From the NCBI GenBank assembly GCA_045594105.1, contig JAZNXY010000120.1:1-41897 (forward strand): a DNA stretch of 41,897 nucleotides, read 5' to 3'. Below the pieces are notes generated by a model. That model did not search any database. It was not told the origin of the DNA and worked only from the letters and a program-made list of their open reading frames with translations. This DNA is from URNF01 sp045594105 (GTDB lineage Bacteria; Bacillota; Clostridia; Oscillospirales; Acutalibacteraceae). The position numbers and the translations under genes are program-made. Shown here piece after piece: positions 16,897-25,032 of the stretch; the stretch's first letter is position 1, and the number at the start of each line of letters is the position of its first letter.

Positions 16897-17768
16897 TCTG
16901 CCGTATCCTCCGGAAATTCCAAAGTCAGCGTACCGATTTTTGCAGAGCGATATTCGTCAAGAAGCATAATTGCCGCACGTTCGGTATCTACCTCGCCGCC
17001 ACGTACCAGCATACCACGTTTTCTGCCTACCGCCTGCAACAGCTCCCAGCTGTCCTCGGTTAAATCGGCGTCGGTTAATTTATAGCGCTTTTGCAGCAGC
17101 TCGGGATACCCCTTATACAACGTATCCAACAGTAAGCACGCCATTTCTTCGATATCTAAGATCTGGTCCTTGATAGCACCGGTAAATGCCAGGTGCCGTG
17201 CCACCTCAACGTCTTCAAACTTAGGCCATAACACGCCGGGCGTATCCAGCAACTGTACACCGCCCTCTACCACAAACCATTGATTATTACGGGTCACACC
17301 GGGGCGGTCTTCTACCTTTGCCTTGCCGCCTGCGGTCAGGCGGTTAATAAACGAGGATTTTCCTACATTTGGAATACCGACCACCATCGAACGCACAACA
17401 GGGTTTTTCATACCCTTGGCGACCTTGGCATCTATCTTGTCTTTGAGCAATTCACGGAGAAGCGGTACATACCGTTGCATACCCGCACCCGTTTTACAAT
17501 CCGCTGTCATTGCGGCAAAACCCTGCTTCTTAAAATAGGCAATCCAACGGCGTGTTGCTTCGGGGTCTGCCATATCCGCTTTATTCAGAATAATCAACCG
17601 TGGTTTAGAGGCGGTCAGCGAATCCAACTCGGGGTTGCGGCTGCTGACAGGAATACGGGCATCGATCACTTCAGTCACCGCATCAACAAGGGTCAGTGCT
17701 TCACCGATTTTACGGCGTGTTTTCGCCATATGTCCGGGAAACCACTGTATCTGTGCTTTCTGTTGCAT
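16893..17768 (-). CDS. rbgA: Ribosome biogenesis GTPase RbgA (YlqF)
   Basis: 291 residues. Late 50S assembly GTPase. The GTPase motifs are circularly permuted: G4 NKAD (62-65) comes first, then G1 GIPNVGKSS (131-139), G2 around T159 and G3 DTPG (175-178). The N-terminal WFPGHMAKT is the family hallmark. ATG 17768 is preceded by GAGGAG. It is part of the lepB-rbgA-rnhB-yraN string. Confidence 0.97.
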   Translation of the reverse strand: MQQKAQIQWFPGHMAKTRRKIGEALTLVDAVTEVIDARIPVSSRNPELDSLTASKPRLIILNKADMADPEATRRWIAYFKKQGFAAMTADCKTGAGMQRYVPLLRELLKDKIDAKVAKGMKNPVVRSMVVGIPNVGKSSFINRLTAGGKAKVEDRPGVTRNNQWFVVEGGVQLLDTPGVLWPKFEDVEVARHLAFTGAIKDQILDIEEMACLLLDTLYKGYPELLQKRYKLTDADLTEDSWELLQAVGRKRGMLVRGGEVDTERAAIMLLDEYRSAKIGTLTLEFPEDTAE

Positions 17769-17790
17769 ATCCTGTCACTCCTCTCTTTTT

Positions 17791-18357
17791 TTACTCTACT
17801 ACGCCGATATCATCAAACGGCAACAAGCGGAAAACCGCTTTACCCATAATTTCGTCTTTATGTACTGCGCCAATGCCGTCAAGGTCACGGCTATCGTGCG
17901 AGTTCACTCGATTATCACCCATAACAAACACGCTGTCCTCGGGCACGATATACGGTCCCGTAAAGCCATATAGTGCAGGCGTGGGAACATCAAGATACGG
18001 CTCGTTCAAGGTCTCACCGTTCAGAAGCACCGTTTCGGTTTTAGGGTCAACCTCTATCGTGTCCCCTTCTTTTGCAATAACCCGTTTGATAAGCGGTGCA
18101 CCATCACCTTGTTGTACCACAACAATATCGCCATACTGCGGTTCGTTATAAAATGCATTGACCATCAGTAATTTGTCGTTATTATGCAACGTATTCAGCA
18201 TAGAATCACCGTCTACCGTCACCAAGCGGAAACAGCAGGCACAGAACAACGTTGCAAGAAGCATGGCAAAAATCGCTGATTCCGCCCATTCGTACAACGA
18301 GCGGCGGGACTGTTTTTCCTGTTCCTCCACCGAAAGCCGCTCTTGCTTTTCTTCCAT
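17791..18357 (-). CDS. lepB: Type I signal peptidase (second of a tandem pair)
   Basis: 188 residues. Membrane-anchored Ser-Lys protease that removes signal peptides outside the membrane. A single TM segment spans about 26-46; catalytic S52 lies in VDGDSM and K91 in LIKRVIA; the GDNRVNSHDSR box is present. The start is ATG 18357, seven bases after AAGGAGG. It lies 12 bp after the first lepB copy. The sequences differ enough (for example FRLVTVDGDSM versus FRVAGVVGDSM) that this is an old duplication. Confidence 0.96.
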   Translation of the reverse strand: MEEKQERLSVEEQEKQSRRSLYEWAESAIFAMLLATLFCACCFRLVTVDGDSMLNTLHNNDKLLMVNAFYNEPQYGDIVVVQQGDGAPLIKRVIAKEGDTIEVDPKTETVLLNGETLNEPYLDVPTPALYGFTGPYIVPEDSVFVMGDNRVNSHDSRDLDGIGAVHKDEIMGKAVFRLLPFDDIGVVE

Positions 18358-18369
18358 ACTGCCGCCTCC

Positions 18370-18939
18370 TTACTTCACTGTGCCAAAACGGTTAACAGGC
18401 CAGATTCGCCAAATGGCTTTTCCGACCACATCTTCGGTATCTATCAGACCGATTTCCCCAGAACGACTGTCCTTGGAAACACCGCGGTTATCTCCGAGCA
18501 CAAAAATATATCCGTGGGGCACGGTTACTTCCCCTTGCATATCCTTCGGAGAAGTAGGACTCGAAACATATTTTTCGGTTAACGCCTCACCGTTGCGGTA
18601 CACAACACCGTTAACACCATCAATGCGAATCGTATCCCCCGCTACACCAATCACACGTTTAATAAGCGGATCCTGCGTATACCGGTCAATAACCACAATA
18701 TCACCGAAAGACGGTTCATAAAAATGCGTAGTGAGAATCAACCGTTCCTGTGTGTACAGTGTGGGCTGCATAGAGTCACCCACCACGCCGGCTACACGGA
18801 AAACAAAGGTAAACAGCAGTACCAGCAACAGCATGGCAAACAAAATCGCTTCCGCATATTCATATACCGTCGCCAAGAACGTTTTTCCTGCCGCAGTATT
18901 GCCTGCTACACTCGGTTTTTTCGCATGACGTGCCGACAC
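18370..18939 (-). CDS. lepB: Type I signal peptidase (first of a tandem pair)
   Basis: About 189 residues. I prefer GTG 18939, seven bases after AAGGAGG; the ATG at 18945 is only one base from that site. TM segment at about 29-49, catalytic S56 (VGDSMQPTL) and K94 (LIKRVIG), and the GDNRGVSKDSR box. The N-terminal cytoplasmic tail is basic. First gene after the rplS terminator, with an extended -10 promoter upstream. Confidence 0.95.
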   Translation of the reverse strand: MSARHAKKPSVAGNTAAGKTFLATVYEYAEAILFAMLLLVLLFTFVFRVAGVVGDSMQPTLYTQERLILTTHFYEPSFGDIVVIDRYTQDPLIKRVIGVAGDTIRIDGVNGVVYRNGEALTEKYVSSPTSPKDMQGEVTVPHGYIFVLGDNRGVSKDSRSGEIGLIDTEDVVGKAIWRIWPVNRFGTVK

Positions 18940-18974
18940 AGCCATTCCTCCTTACTAAAAATCTTCCAATTTAC

Positions 18975-18983
18975 AGTATAACA
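18975..18983 (-). promoter_or_regulatory. Possible extended -10 promoter for the lepB-rbgA unit
   Basis: TGTTATACT (minus strand, 18983-18975) lies between the rplS terminator and lepB. The -35 position 17 bp upstream reads TTTATT, a weak match. It would drive lepB-lepB-rbgA-rnhB-yraN. Confidence 0.45.
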
Positions 18984-19006
18984 TATATTTTAAAATAAAT
19001 AAAGAA

Positions 19007-19033
19007 AAAAAGGGACAAAAATTGTCCCTTTTT
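19007..19033 (-). terminator. Rho-independent terminator after rplS
   Basis: AAAAAGGGACAA and TTGTCCCTTTTT form a 12-bp stem with a three-base loop, followed by further T on the minus strand. It starts about 20 bp past the rplS stop. Confidence 0.92.
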
Positions 19034-19053
19034 CGCAAGTTTTTTTGGCAACC

Positions 19054-19398
19054 TTATTTAATAAGTTCTTTAACCTTGGCGGCCTTGCCCACACGGTCAC
19101 GCAGATAGTACAGTTTGCTTCTGCGAACCTTACCGCGACGAATAACCTTCACAGCGGCAACATTGGGGGAATGTACGGGGAACACTCTTTCCACGCCTAC
19201 ACCGTAAGATACACGGCGTACGGTGAAGGTGCTGGAGACACCGCTGCCTTTTTTGGCAATAACGGTACCTTCAAATACCTGAATTCTTTCACGTTCACCT
19301 TCGCGGATTTTAACATCAACACGTACGGTGTCGCCGATCTCAAACGCAGGAATTTCGGCTTTCAGGCTGTCGCCCGCAATCAGTTTTAATGCATCCAT
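19054..19398 (-). CDS. rplS: 50S ribosomal protein L19
   Basis: 114 residues, normal length for bL19, at the 30S-50S interface. Recognisable segments are FEIGDTVRVDVKIREG, RIQVFEGTVIAKKG and the YYLRDRVGKAAKVKE tail. The start is behind a strong AGGAGG. It is transcribed alone here, with its own promoter, structured leader and terminator, whereas in many Firmicutes it follows trmD. Confidence 0.98.
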   Translation of the reverse strand: MDALKLIAGDSLKAEIPAFEIGDTVRVDVKIREGERERIQVFEGTVIAKKGSGVSSTFTVRRVSYGVGVERVFPVHSPNVAAVKVIRRGKVRRSKLYYLRDRVGKAAKVKELIK

Positions 19399-19404
19399 GT
19401 TCTG

Positions 19405-19531
19405 ATCCTCCTATAATTTTCAGACATTCATGCCGCTTTTTCGCAGCAGAGGACTATCCGCTTTAATGTCGTGCTTTCGCTGGCATTAAACCCCACAAGA
19501 CACCGAAATATCTTGCGGACACCAAAACACT
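19405..19531 (-). ncRNA. Structured 5' leader of rplS (candidate L19 leader)
   Basis: Between the predicted start of transcription and the rplS ribosome-binding site, the RNA can form two clear hairpins: CCGCAAGA with TCTTGTGG (19518-19511 and 19100-series partner 19500-19493, one G-U pair) and TTTAATG with CATTAAA (19490-19484 and 19468-19462). Position and size fit the autoregulatory L19 leader family described in Firmicutes (Rfam L19_leader), but I could not compare it with that model. Confidence 0.45.
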
Positions 19532-19537
19532 CGTAAC

Positions 19538-19566
19538 ATATTAACACACAATTTTGCAAATTGCAA
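19538..19566 (-). promoter_or_regulatory. Sigma-A promoter for rplS
   Basis: TTGCAA (19566-19561), 17 bp, TAATAT (19543-19538). Located in the gap after the TIGR03936-type gene. Confidence 0.8.
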
Positions 19567-19579
19567 GTGTTTTTTTGAA

Positions 19580-20221
19580 TTATTTGAAATCTTTTCCGTC
19601 TGCCAAGTACAAACCCGTACGGATCACGGCAAAGGTGGGGGTGTCCCCCGTTTTCGCCGTCAATGCGGTGATTAACAGCGTAGGGTTGACCGTGTTTTCG
19701 CTACTGACGGGCAACTGCACCTGTACACGGCATCCCGTTTCGATTTCGGTTACCACAGCATGTTCAAATGCGGGACGGATATCAATGGTTTTCATCGTTT
19801 TCTTTTTGGTGCGTTTTTCCACCAAAATTTCCGACTGTGCCAGCAGATCTGTTACCACACCAGCAGGCAACGCAATATCCATACGGTATCCTGCCACCTG
19901 CAAATCCCGCACCTTATGCACCGCCTCGAAGGTCTCTCGTACGAAAAACCCTTCAGGCAACGCAGCATTCATACGGGCGGTCACCTCTTCAAAAGGCATA
20001 TCCTCTACAAGACGTATCTCCATAATTTCGCCTTCGCTTTCGAATCCCAACGACAAGGGAGAGGCGAAGGTCAGATACGGATGTCGGTTGAACCCTTCGG
20101 TATACCACAACGGAATCCCTGCACGACGTACCGCACGGGTCATCATACGGTTGATGTCCAGATGAGAGGTGTATTTTGCCCGTCCTGTCTTGGTAAACAG
20201 CAGTCTAACGGTCTTCAACAC
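19580..20221 (-). CDS. Radical-SAM-associated protein of TIGR03936/DUF2344 type
   Basis: About 213 residues from GTG 20221, which follows AAAGGAGG; TTG 20218 is an equally possible start. Family features: the N-terminal LLFTKTGRAKYTSHLDINRMM block and YTEGFNRHPYLTFASPLSLGFESEGE. It has no radical-SAM cysteines. Members occur fused to or next to TIGR03960-type radical SAM proteins, and here it overlaps that gene by 17 bp, so the two very likely act together. The biochemical function is unknown; RNA modification is sometimes guessed. Confidence 0.9.
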   Translation of the reverse strand: MLKTVRLLFTKTGRAKYTSHLDINRMMTRAVRRAGIPLWYTEGFNRHPYLTFASPLSLGFESEGEIMEIRLVEDMPFEEVTARMNAALPEGFFVRETFEAVHKVRDLQVAGYRMDIALPAGVVTDLLAQSEILVEKRTKKKTMKTIDIRPAFEHAVVTEIETGCRVQVQLPVSSENTVNPTLLITALTAKTGDTPTFAVIRTGLYLADGKDFK

Positions 20222-22046
20222 AAATCCCTCCTTTGAAGCAGGCAGCGCCGCAGCCACTGCATTTCTCACGGCAGTTGGGAGTGGTTACACTCTGATGTGC
20301 CTTTTCATTTTCACACTGTAAAAACGCCTTGCTGACACCGTAATCCAGATGATCCCACGGGAACACCTCTGTATAGTCACGACGACGGTTGGCATAAAAA
20401 GCAGGGTCAAGCCCCACCGTTTTCAGCACGTCTATCCACGCATCAAAATCAAAGTTTTCCGACCACGCATCCAGATTGAAACCACGGCGGTGTGCTTCCG
20501 CCAAAGCTTTACCCAAACGGCGGTCGCCACGGGCAAACACCGCTTCAATAAAACTGGTTTTCGCATCGTGCCAGCTCAACGAAATCTTTCGGGTGGTCAC
20601 AGCCGCATACAGGGCCCGCTGTTTTTCCTCCAGCTGTTCCATTGTATCCTGCGGCTCCCACTGGAAAGGTGTAAACGGTTTGGGCACAAAGCAGGAAACA
20701 CTGACCGAAACGGTCACGCCCTTACCTTTTTGTCTGTCCGGCGTGTTATAGTACACGTTGACAACCTTCTGTCCCAGCTCCGCAATGCCACGGATGTCCT
20801 CATTCGTTTCGGTAGGCAGGCCGTTCATAAAATACAGCTTTACAGCCGTCCAGCCACCGGAAAACGCACGTCGTGCGGTTTCCAAAATCTCCGACTCGGA
20901 GAGATTCTTATTGATAGCGTCACGCAAGCGCTGTGTACCTGCCTCGGGTGCGAAGGTAAGCCCGCTGCGACGTAAAACATTCAGTCGTTTGGCAAGCTCT
21001 TCGGAAAATCCGTCTACACGCAAGGAGGGCAGAGAAATGTTCACCTGTTCCTTTTCCGCCCATTCGAGCAAGCGTGGCAGCAGCACTTCCAGCTGTGTAT
21101 AGTCGCTTGTGGACAATGAAGCCAAAGAAAACTCCTCATAACCCGTATTGGCACAAAGTGCATGGCTCTGTTTATCGATGGTATCTACACTTTTTTCACG
21201 TACGGGACGATAAATAAAGCCCGCCTGACAAAAGCGGCAGCCACGGATACACCCACGGAAGATTTCGCTCATGGCACGGTCGTGCACAATCTCGGTAAAG
21301 GGTACCACAAAATTATCGGGATAGTACGCCGCATCCAAATCCTTTATAATGCGTTTGCGTACGGTTGCAGGTACATTCTCATTCGGTGTGATTGCCTGTA
21401 CCCTGCCGTCTTCATAGTAGGTGACGTCATAAAACGCAGGTACATATACACCCTCAATCTGTGCCGCTTCGAGCAAGAACGCCTTTTTGTTATATCCTTT
21501 CTTCTTATGCTCACGGTAAAGGTCATTGAGTTCAATATTGACCTCTTCCCCTTCACCCAAAAGGAAGATATCAAAGAAATCACAAAGCGGCTCGGGGTTA
21601 CAGGTGCACGGACCGCCTGCAATCACCAGCGGGTACTGCTCATCACGATCTTTGGCAAGAATCGGAATACCTGCCAAAGACAGCATATGCAAAATGGTCG
21701 GATAACACATTTCGTATTGCAGTGTAAACCCGACAAAGTCAAACGTCTTTATAGGATCGCGGCTTTCCAACGCAAACAGCGGAATATCATTTTCCACCAT
21801 TTTCTGTTCCATATCCTTATCAGGCGCAAATACTCTTTCGCACCACGTATCCGCTTCCCTGTTGTAAAGACCATACAATATCTTCATACCGAGATGAGAC
21901 ATGCCCACCTCGTACAAGTCAGGAAAACAAAACGCAAAGCGAATAGATACGTCCTTCGGATCCTTCATAACACTGCCCAGCTCCCCGCCACTGTACCGAG
22001 CGGGTTTTTGCACGTAAGGCAGGATTTTTTCAATATCCAGCGGCAT
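20205..22046 (-). CDS. B12-binding-domain/radical SAM protein of TIGR03960 type
   Basis: 613 residues from ATG 22046 behind GGGAGG. Residues about 35-180 look like a cobalamin-binding-type domain (YEVGMSHLGMKIL, VIAGGPCTCNPEP, DIFLLGEGE). The radical SAM [4Fe-4S] motif is C266-x3-C270-x2-C273 (GCIRGCRFCQAG). The C-terminus adds a cluster C-x3-C-x2-C-x3-C that could bind another metal or Fe-S cluster. The reaction is unknown. It forms a two-gene unit with the TIGR03936-type protein and has its own near-consensus promoter. Confidence 0.92.
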   Translation of the reverse strand: MPLDIEKILPYVQKPARYSGGELGSVMKDPKDVSIRFAFCFPDLYEVGMSHLGMKILYGLYNREADTWCERVFAPDKDMEQKMVENDIPLFALESRDPIKTFDFVGFTLQYEMCYPTILHMLSLAGIPILAKDRDEQYPLVIAGGPCTCNPEPLCDFFDIFLLGEGEEVNIELNDLYREHKKKGYNKKAFLLEAAQIEGVYVPAFYDVTYYEDGRVQAITPNENVPATVRKRIIKDLDAAYYPDNFVVPFTEIVHDRAMSEIFRGCIRGCRFCQAGFIYRPVREKSVDTIDKQSHALCANTGYEEFSLASLSTSDYTQLEVLLPRLLEWAEKEQVNISLPSLRVDGFSEELAKRLNVLRRSGLTFAPEAGTQRLRDAINKNLSESEILETARRAFSGGWTAVKLYFMNGLPTETNEDIRGIAELGQKVVNVYYNTPDRQKGKGVTVSVSVSCFVPKPFTPFQWEPQDTMEQLEEKQRALYAAVTTRKISLSWHDAKTSFIEAVFARGDRRLGKALAEAHRRGFNLDAWSENFDFDAWIDVLKTVGLDPAFYANRRRDYTEVFPWDHLDYGVSKAFLQCENEKAHQSVTTPNCREKCSGCGAACFKGGICVEDR

Positions 22047-22073
22047 AAACAATACCTCCCATCTCAAGGAGAT

Positions 22074-22102
22074 ATTATACCATACCCTTTCCCGCTTTTC
22101 AA
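22074..22102 (-). promoter_or_regulatory. Sigma-A promoter for the radical SAM pair
   Basis: TTGAAA (22102-22097), 17 bp, TATAAT (22079-22074), with TGG before the -10 as an extended element. It overlaps the last codons of the SpoIVFB-like gene, so the vegetative radical SAM unit is set apart from the sporulation genes upstream. Confidence 0.88.
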
Positions 22103-22671
22103 TGCTTAAAAAGCAGTAAAAACACCAAATATGCATCCACCGCCAACAGAGAAGCATTATAGCCGCTGCGTATCAGCACAAAAAAGCCCACAACACCGAG
22201 CGGAAACACCACACAAAGAGAAATTACCTTCAAAACAGCATCTGCTTTGTGTGTCGGCATGCGGCGATACAGCAGACATTGCAGCATCACGCCACCGTCC
22301 AGAGGATACACCGGCAACACATTCAAACCACCCACCACGAAATGTACTGCCGCTGCATACTCTTTTCCGAGCAACGCAAATAAACAGCCGCAGAGAACAT
22401 TCACGGCCGGACCGCCTGCCGCTATCCAAAACTCATCCCACAGGGACAACGCACAATTTACCTGTTTTTCTATACGCATACCGAAAAGTCCTATCGCTAT
22501 ACGGCAAGGCAGGGTGTGCCGTGTCAGCATAACCGACAAATGACCGCATTCGTGCAAAAAAGAAGCCGCCAGACATCCGGCGGCCATCCCTTTGGGTTCA
22601 TATAACAACAACACGGCAAGCAAGCAAAAAAACAACGGACTTACCGTCACTTCAACAGCAGTTTCATCCAT
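22099..22671 (-). CDS. Site-2 protease family membrane metalloprotease (SpoIVFB-like, M50)
   Basis: 190 residues from ATG 22671 (MDETAVEV), which overlaps the stop of the 93-residue gene by 8 bp; an in-frame ATG 60 bp upstream is less likely. Zinc motif H40-E41-x2-H44 (HECGH), distal ligand motif NVLPVYPLDGG with D125, and the GGPAVN loop between several hydrophobic segments. These are the S2P signatures. Its place directly after spoIVA and a small membrane protein suggests the mother-cell protease that activates pro-sigma-K, but the M50 family has other roles. Confidence 0.85.
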   Translation of the reverse strand: MDETAVEVTVSPLFFCLLAVLLLYEPKGMAAGCLAASFLHECGHLSVMLTRHTLPCRIAIGLFGMRIEKQVNCALSLWDEFWIAAGGPAVNVLCGCLFALLGKEYAAAVHFVVGGLNVLPVYPLDGGVMLQCLLYRRMPTHKADAVLKVISLCVVFPLGVVGFFVLIRSGYNASLLAVDAYLVFLLLFKH

Positions 22672-22945
22672 CGGCCACAGTACCCTTAGTGATTTCTTGT
22701 GTCTGATCGGGCGTGCGATCGGCAAACGCACCCACCACCGTTTCCATCAGTGCATTGTTTTCGAGTGCACTGTAAAAAGCGGTTTTCAATGCCGCAAAGC
22801 CCTCTCCGCCCAACACACGAAACAGCCAAAACAGCAGTATCAGAACCACACAGCAAATACTTTGCACCAGCACCAATCCCGCTCGCCCTTTGCGTTTCTT
22901 TGAGGGAACTGCCTCTTCAAAAATCGGTTTATATTCTTCTCCCAT
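22664..22945 (-). CDS. Small single-pass membrane protein upstream of the SpoIVFB-like protease
   Basis: 93 residues, family not recognised. A basic, charged N-terminal part (PSKKRKGR) precedes one hydrophobic segment at about 24-43 (LVLVQSICCVVLILLFWLF); the rest, about 50 residues, should lie outside the cytoplasm and includes FAALKTAFYSALENN. The gene overlaps the protease start by 8 bp (translational coupling) and begins 9 bp after spoIVA. In B. subtilis SpoIVFB is encoded right after its partner SpoIVFA, a single-pass protein with a LytM domain. This protein could be a shortened analogue without that domain (inference only). Confidence 0.75.
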   Translation of the reverse strand: MGEEYKPIFEEAVPSKKRKGRAGLVLVQSICCVVLILLFWLFRVLGGEGFAALKTAFYSALENNALMETVVGAFADRTPDQTQEITKGTVADG

Positions 22946-22954
22946 ATTTTACTC

Positions 22955-24436
22955 CTATACAATAATGCAAATCAGCCCGTTACACCCTTCGTTAATCACC
23001 CGTTCTACCGTTTCTTTGATTTTCAGGCGTGCCTCAACAGGCATATGATGCAGCTTATTATGCAGCCCCTCGTTCACAAGTCCATACAAAGAGGCACCGA
23101 AAATATTGGATTCCCAAATCTTTTCGGGACTTTCTTCAAACTCCTTGAGCAGATATGCTACAAGCTCCTCTGATTGTTTCTCACTGCCTACAATCGGAGA
23201 AACCTCGGTTTCAATATCCGCACGCAACAGATGAATAGACGGCGCCGCCGCACGCAAACGCACCCCATATCTGCCGCTTTGTTTTATGATTTCGGGCTGC
23301 TCAAGGGTCATTTCTTCCACATCAGGCATAACAATACCGTAGCCCGTCGCCTGTGCCTCTTCCAACGCACCACGAATACGTTCGTACTTTTTACAGGTTT
23401 CCGCCATTTGCATTAACGTGGTCATCAATTCGCCTTCATCCTTCAGAGAAATGCCGGTGGCTTCCCCTAAAATCTGATAAAAGAGCATCGGATCCACTGT
23501 TACCTGCAAATGTGCACTGCCGGTACCAAGGTCCACACCCGACACCTTCACCGTTTCTACGTAACGGCAATTTTCCATACAACCTTCCACCTGTTTGACT
23601 TCGCTGATTTTTTCGGCTGAGCAGGCAGCTGTACGTACCGTATCCAGCACCGCACGCCGCACGGGGTGTTCCCGCTCCAATGTCAACAACCAACGCGGCA
23701 AGGATACACGCATTTCCTCCAAAGGAAATTCAAACAAAATCTCACGCAGCACATCCAGTAACTCTGTTTCTCCCATTTCACGACAGTTCACAGCTATCAC
23801 AGGTGCCGCATACTGCTCTCTGAGAGTAGCTGCAAGCGCCTGTGTTTCGTCATCTTCGGGGTGCATAGAATTGAGCAGTACCACAAACGGTTTTTGTATG
23901 TCTTGCAATTCCGCAATCACACGTGCCTCCGCTTGTGCGTACTCCTCACGTGGAATATCGGTGATACTGCCGTCCGTTGTCACCACCAGACCAATGGTGG
24001 AATGTTCGGATATAACCTTTGTCGTACCCATTTCCGCCGCCATATTAAACGGGATTTCTTCATCAAACCACGGTGTTTTTACCATACGTGGCTGCTCATT
24101 CTCAATATACCCCAGTGCAGACGGCACAATATACCCGACACAATCGATCAGTCTTACCTGCATATTTACGTGGTCTCCCAACGTAATCTGCGCACCCTGT
24201 TCGGGTACAAACTTTGGCTCGGTGGTCATAATGGTGCGTCCTGCTGCGGATTGCGGTAATTCATCATTTGCACGGGTACGTTGATATTCGTTATCCATGT
24301 GCGGCAGCACCAGCGTGTCCATAAAGCGCTTTATAAAAGTAGATTTGCCCGTGCGAACGGGACCAACCACACCAATATAAATATCGCCGCCCGTCCGTGT
24401 GGCAATATCTTTATAAATTTCCGTACCTGTCACCAT
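22955..24436 (-). CDS. spoIVA: Stage IV sporulation protein A (spore coat assembly ATPase)
   Basis: 493 residues, full length. SpoIVA polymerises on the outer forespore membrane by ATP hydrolysis and forms the coat basement layer; SpoVM anchors it there. The N-terminal GDIYIGVVGPVRTGKSTF holds the Walker A (25-33), and the conserved DELPQSAAG and TIMTTEPKFVP segments follow. The ending GCNGLICIIV fits the C-terminal region that contacts SpoVM. ATG 24436 is preceded by AGGAGG. A sigma-E-like promoter precedes it. This gene marks the organism as an endospore former by descent. Confidence 0.98.
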   Translation of the reverse strand: MVTGTEIYKDIATRTGGDIYIGVVGPVRTGKSTFIKRFMDTLVLPHMDNEYQRTRANDELPQSAAGRTIMTTEPKFVPEQGAQITLGDHVNMQVRLIDCVGYIVPSALGYIENEQPRMVKTPWFDEEIPFNMAAEMGTTKVISEHSTIGLVVTTDGSITDIPREEYAQAEARVIAELQDIQKPFVVLLNSMHPEDDETQALAATLREQYAAPVIAVNCREMGETELLDVLREILFEFPLEEMRVSLPRWLLTLEREHPVRRAVLDTVRTAACSAEKISEVKQVEGCMENCRYVETVKVSGVDLGTGSAHLQVTVDPMLFYQILGEATGISLKDEGELMTTLMQMAETCKKYERIRGALEEAQATGYGIVMPDVEEMTLEQPEIIKQSGRYGVRLRAAAPSIHLLRADIETEVSPIVGSEKQSEELVAYLLKEFEESPEKIWESNIFGASLYGLVNEGLHNKLHHMPVEARLKIKETVERVINEGCNGLICIIV

Positions 24437-24466
24437 ACTGTTTTCCTCCTAATGTTACATTGGTAC

Positions 24467-24495
24467 ATCATATTGGAAAACCCTTGGTAATATTC
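24467..24495 (-). promoter_or_regulatory. Candidate sigma-E promoter for spoIVA
   Basis: GAATATT (24495-24489) matches the sigma-E -35 pattern; 14 bp downstream AATATGAT (24474-24467) partly matches the CATACAnT-type -10. spoIVA is a sigma-E gene in B. subtilis. The site lies about 30 bp before the start codon. Confidence 0.5.
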
Positions 24496-24504
24496 CCGCA
24501 CAAC

Positions 24505-24534
24505 AAAAAAAGTCGGTGTGTACACCGACTTTTT
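24505..24534 (-). terminator. Rho-independent terminator after rlmH
   Basis: GTCGGTGT and ACACCGAC with a two-base loop, flanked by A-run and T-run, immediately after the rlmH stop codon. It separates the murA-rlmH unit from spoIVA. Confidence 0.92.
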
Positions 24535-24536
24535 GT

Positions 24537-25019
24537 TTATTTATGATATTTCCCGCCGCTTGAAATCTGAAACGCACGATATATCTGTTCCAGCAGCATC
24601 ACCCTGGCAAGCTGATGCGGAAAGGTCATCGGCGACATAGACAGCTTCAGTGTCGCTGCCGCTTTTACCGTGTCAGACAAACCGCAAGAGCCACCGACAA
24701 TAAACACCACGTCACTTTTCCCATCTACAGCAAAGCGCTCCAATGTAGCGGCAAGAGCGGGAGATGACAATTCTTTTCCTTCAATACACAGCGGTATCAC
24801 CGCCGCACCGGCAGGAAGCTTTGACAAAATACGCCTGCCTTCTGCTTCCAGGGTTGCCGCAATCTGTGCACCTGACGGGCTATCAGCCATCCTCTCTTCC
24901 GCCAGTTCGATTACCTGTAACTTACAAAACGCAGAAAGGCGTTTGGCATATTCCGCCACGGCATCACGCCAATAGCGTTCTTTAAGATTGCCGATACACA
25001 GCACCGTTACACGCAGCAT
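24537..25019 (-). CDS. rlmH: 23S rRNA (pseudouridine-1915 N3)-methyltransferase RlmH
   Basis: 160 residues, normal length. SPOUT-class methyltransferase acting on helix 69 of 70S ribosomes. Family signatures: FIVGGSCGLSD (SAM knot), MSPMTFPHQLARVMLLEQIYRA and the C-terminal GGKYHK that reaches the active site. It is 13 bp downstream of the MBL hydrolase gene. In B. subtilis rlmH also lies near walJ. Confidence 0.97.
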   Translation of the reverse strand: MLRVTVLCIGNLKERYWRDAVAEYAKRLSAFCKLQVIELAEERMADSPSGAQIAATLEAEGRRILSKLPAGAAVIPLCIEGKELSSPALAATLERFAVDGKSDVVFIVGGSCGLSDTVKAAATLKLSMSPMTFPHQLARVMLLEQIYRAFQISSGGKYHK

Positions 25020-25032
25020 ACGTTTCTCCTTT

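Noticed and set aside
17791..18945. The two lepB frames as one frameshifted gene
   Set aside because: Each has its own ribosome-binding site, TM segment and full Ser-Lys catalytic set, so they are two genes.
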